Source: Hyphomonadaceae bacterium
Lineage (GTDB): Bacteria > Pseudomonadota > Alphaproteobacteria > Caulobacterales > Aquidulcibacteraceae
Reading direction: 5' to 3'
Length of the DNA: 64,000 nt
Assembly: GCA_019636095.1 (NCBI GenBank)
Contig: JAHBYF010000009.1
Span: 1 to 64,000, forward strand
Positions 62,720-64,000 of the stretch are shown piece by piece. The translations under genes were made by a program, and so were the position numbers. Below the pieces are notes generated by a model, which was not told where the DNA came from, did no database searches, and was given only the letters and a program-made list of their open reading frames with translations. Position 1 is the stretch's first letter. Every line of letters begins with the position of its first letter.

Positions 62720-63727
62720 ATGAAGCTCGCTGTGTTCGAAACTGAGCAGTGGGAACATGACGCATGCCTGCGCCTTAGTTCCGCTTATGAAGTGAGTTGC
62801 GTGCGAGATATTCTCGACGAAGCGTCCGCTCGCATCCATGCCAAGGCCGACATCATCTCATCGTTCGTCTATTCGCAGCTCGACGCGCGCGTGCTGGCGC
62901 ATTTTGCGCAGCTCAGGCTCATCGCCACGCGCTCGACCGGTTATGACCATATCGATCTTGGCTATTGTCAAAGCCGCGGGATCATCGTCTGCAACGTACC
63001 AGGCTACGGCGACACGAGCGTGGCCGAACACGTGTTTGCGCTGCTACTAGGACTTGCGCGCAAGATCGCCGACGCCGCCGAGCGCACCCGGCGCGGCCGC
63101 TTCGATCAGGCCGGTCTTCGTGGCTTCGAACTGAAGGGTAGGACGATCGCCGTCATTGGCGCCGGGCGCATCGGCATGCGCGTAATTGAAATCGCACGGG
63201 GCTTTTCCATGAAGGTCATCGCGGTCGATGCCCGCCCCGACGAACTGGCGGCACAGCGTCTTGGCTTTCGGTACGCTTCCCTCGATGCGGCGCTTGGCCA
63301 AGCCGACATCGTGACCTTGCATGTTCCGGCAACGCCGGAAACGCGGCGTCTTATCGCCGAGCGGGAATTTGCGCTGATGAAGCCAGGCGCGGTGCTCATC
63401 AACACCGCCAGGGGCTCTGTAGTCGATGCAGAGGCGCTGGTGCGCGCGCTCGCCGAGGGGCGCCTCGCGGGCGCTGGCCTCGACGTCATGGCGCAGGAGG
63501 CCCAGCTACGCGACGAAGCCCAGGTATTTCGCGCTGGCGCCGCGACCAACGCCGACCTTAGAGCCTTCGCCGCTAATCACGCATTGCTGGGTTTTGCCAA
63601 CGTGTTGGTGACGCCGCACAATGCCTACAATACGACCGAGGCGCTCGCCCGCATCATCGACACGACGCTGGCCAACATCAAGGCGTTTGCGCGAGGAGCG
63701 CCGCAGAACGTCGTCGCCGCGCCTTGA
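62720..63727 (+). CDS. D-isomer-specific 2-hydroxyacid dehydrogenase (D-lactate dehydrogenase-like)
   Basis: 335 residues. N-terminal catalytic part with STGYDHIDLGYCQSRGI and VPGYGDTSVAEHVFALLLGL; NAD domain GRTIAVIGAGRIGMRVIEIA; catalytic arginine in NTARGSVVDAEAL, and the final VLVTPHNAYNTTEAL with the active-site His. It probably reduces pyruvate to D-lactate or a related acid with NADH. The ATG at 62720 follows AAGGGA. With the type II GAPDH it suggests redox balancing under low oxygen. Confidence 0.9.
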   Translation: MKLAVFETEQWEHDACLRLSSAYEVSCVRDILDEASARIHAKADIISSFVYSQLDARVLAHFAQLRLIATRSTGYDHIDLGYCQSRGIIVCNVPGYGDTSVAEHVFALLLGLARKIADAAERTRRGRFDQAGLRGFELKGRTIAVIGAGRIGMRVIEIARGFSMKVIAVDARPDELAAQRLGFRYASLDAALGQADIVTLHVPATPETRRLIAEREFALMKPGAVLINTARGSVVDAEALVRALAEGRLAGAGLDVMAQEAQLRDEAQVFRAGAATNADLRAFAANHALLGFANVLVTPHNAYNTTEALARIIDTTLANIKAFARGAPQNVVAAP

Positions 63728-64000
63728 CCTCAGACCCGACGCTCGCGAACGCTCGCCCGCTTGCACCCGCGTCTTCTCGAACTATCAACTCCCGGAGGGC
63801 GCGGCATAAGCGCAACGCCCGTACCGTCCAGATGCGTCCCACTCCGCATGCGACCAGAGCACTCTCGCCCGGAAGAGCTGCGTCCACGCGCGGGTGCAGG
63901 CAAGCAGGGCTGATGAAACGCGGACAAGGCTCCAGGGGCGATCCGATCCGCTGCGTATCAAGAAATAAGGAGCGGCAAGTCCCGCCGCTCTCACAATGAG
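63728..64000. other. Right edge, no gene seen
   Basis: About 270 nt after the dehydrogenase gene with no convincing frame or RNA. It ends in the hairpin below. Confidence 0.5.
63970..63990 (-). terminator. Possible terminator for a minus-strand gene beyond the window
   Basis: GAGCGGC-AAGTCCC-GCCGCTC, a perfect 7-bp stem. Read on the minus strand it is followed by CTTATTTCTT, a fair T-rich tail; on the plus strand there is none. It suggests that a minus-strand gene ends just right of the window. Confidence 0.5.

Noticed and set aside
61109..62839. 576-residue frame antisense to the ATP-grasp-like gene
   Set aside because: Arg-rich with no domain pattern; the plus-strand gene has a good ribosome-binding site and conserved segments.

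Overview
The window is GC-rich chromosomal DNA from an alphaproteobacterium. The gene repertoire (tdh-kbl, single-domain sdaA, glmU-rpiA, GTG-rich coupled operons, an alphaproteobacterial Tra/Trb conjugation cluster) and small conserved proteins suggest the Caulobacterales/Hyphomonadaceae. That placement is inferred from gene content; there is no rRNA gene here to confirm it.

Layout. (1) 0-10.9 kb is core housekeeping: sppA, tRNA-Pro, threonine catabolism (tdh, kbl), serine deaminase (sdaA), tRNA-Gln, a SET-domain lysine methyltransferase with a histone-like tail, the coupled glmU/YcxB-like/rpiA operon (glmU is frame-disrupted near its 3' end) and gph. Two copies of an intergenic palindromic repeat sit here. 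(2) 10.9-24.2 kb is a defence island: an AbiE type IV toxin-antitoxin pair with visible inverted-repeat operators, an AlbA_2/Schlafen-type protein, a complete five-gene GTPase-associated system (GASH helical protein, two P-loop GTPases, GAP1, and a caspase effector), a SRAP-domain gene broken by one in-frame TGA, and a second protein with a caspase/CHAT-like His-Cys pattern. (3) 25.1-36.5 kb holds a complete Tra/Trb mating-pair cluster on the minus strand (traG, CopG-type RHH, trbBCDEJLFGI, HTH), without relaxase or integrase in the window. It is followed to 38.5 kb by small accessory genes. (4) 38.6-48.4 kb is mixed: a DMT exporter with a His-rich tail, an EEP-family hydrolase, metK with a structured leader, a methyltransferase, an orphan PD-(D/E)XK-like nuclease, EamA transporter and cfa. 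(5) 48.6-63.7 kb is a metal/membrane-stress and fermentative cluster: P1B ATPase with a CPD motif, archaeal-type (type II) GAPDH, DUF2933 protein, isoprenylcysteine methyltransferase-like protein, an HlyD-RbbA-YhhJ-like ABC exporter, DUF6629, HdeD-like protein, ATP-grasp-like protein and a D-lactate dehydrogenase-like enzyme.

The most interesting unit is 15.1-21.8 kb. Its five genes are fused by overlaps or 3-nt gaps, so they are almost certainly one transcript. The GAP1 protein and the caspase end in the same domain (both contain YPxGPNxxExWSRAGG), which is direct sequence evidence for adaptor-effector pairing. The leader carries a perfect 10-bp inverted repeat whose right arm contains the Shine-Dalgarno of the first gene, suggesting that expression is gated. 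The domain families were named in earlier comparative-genomic work; I know of no established mechanism for this architecture.
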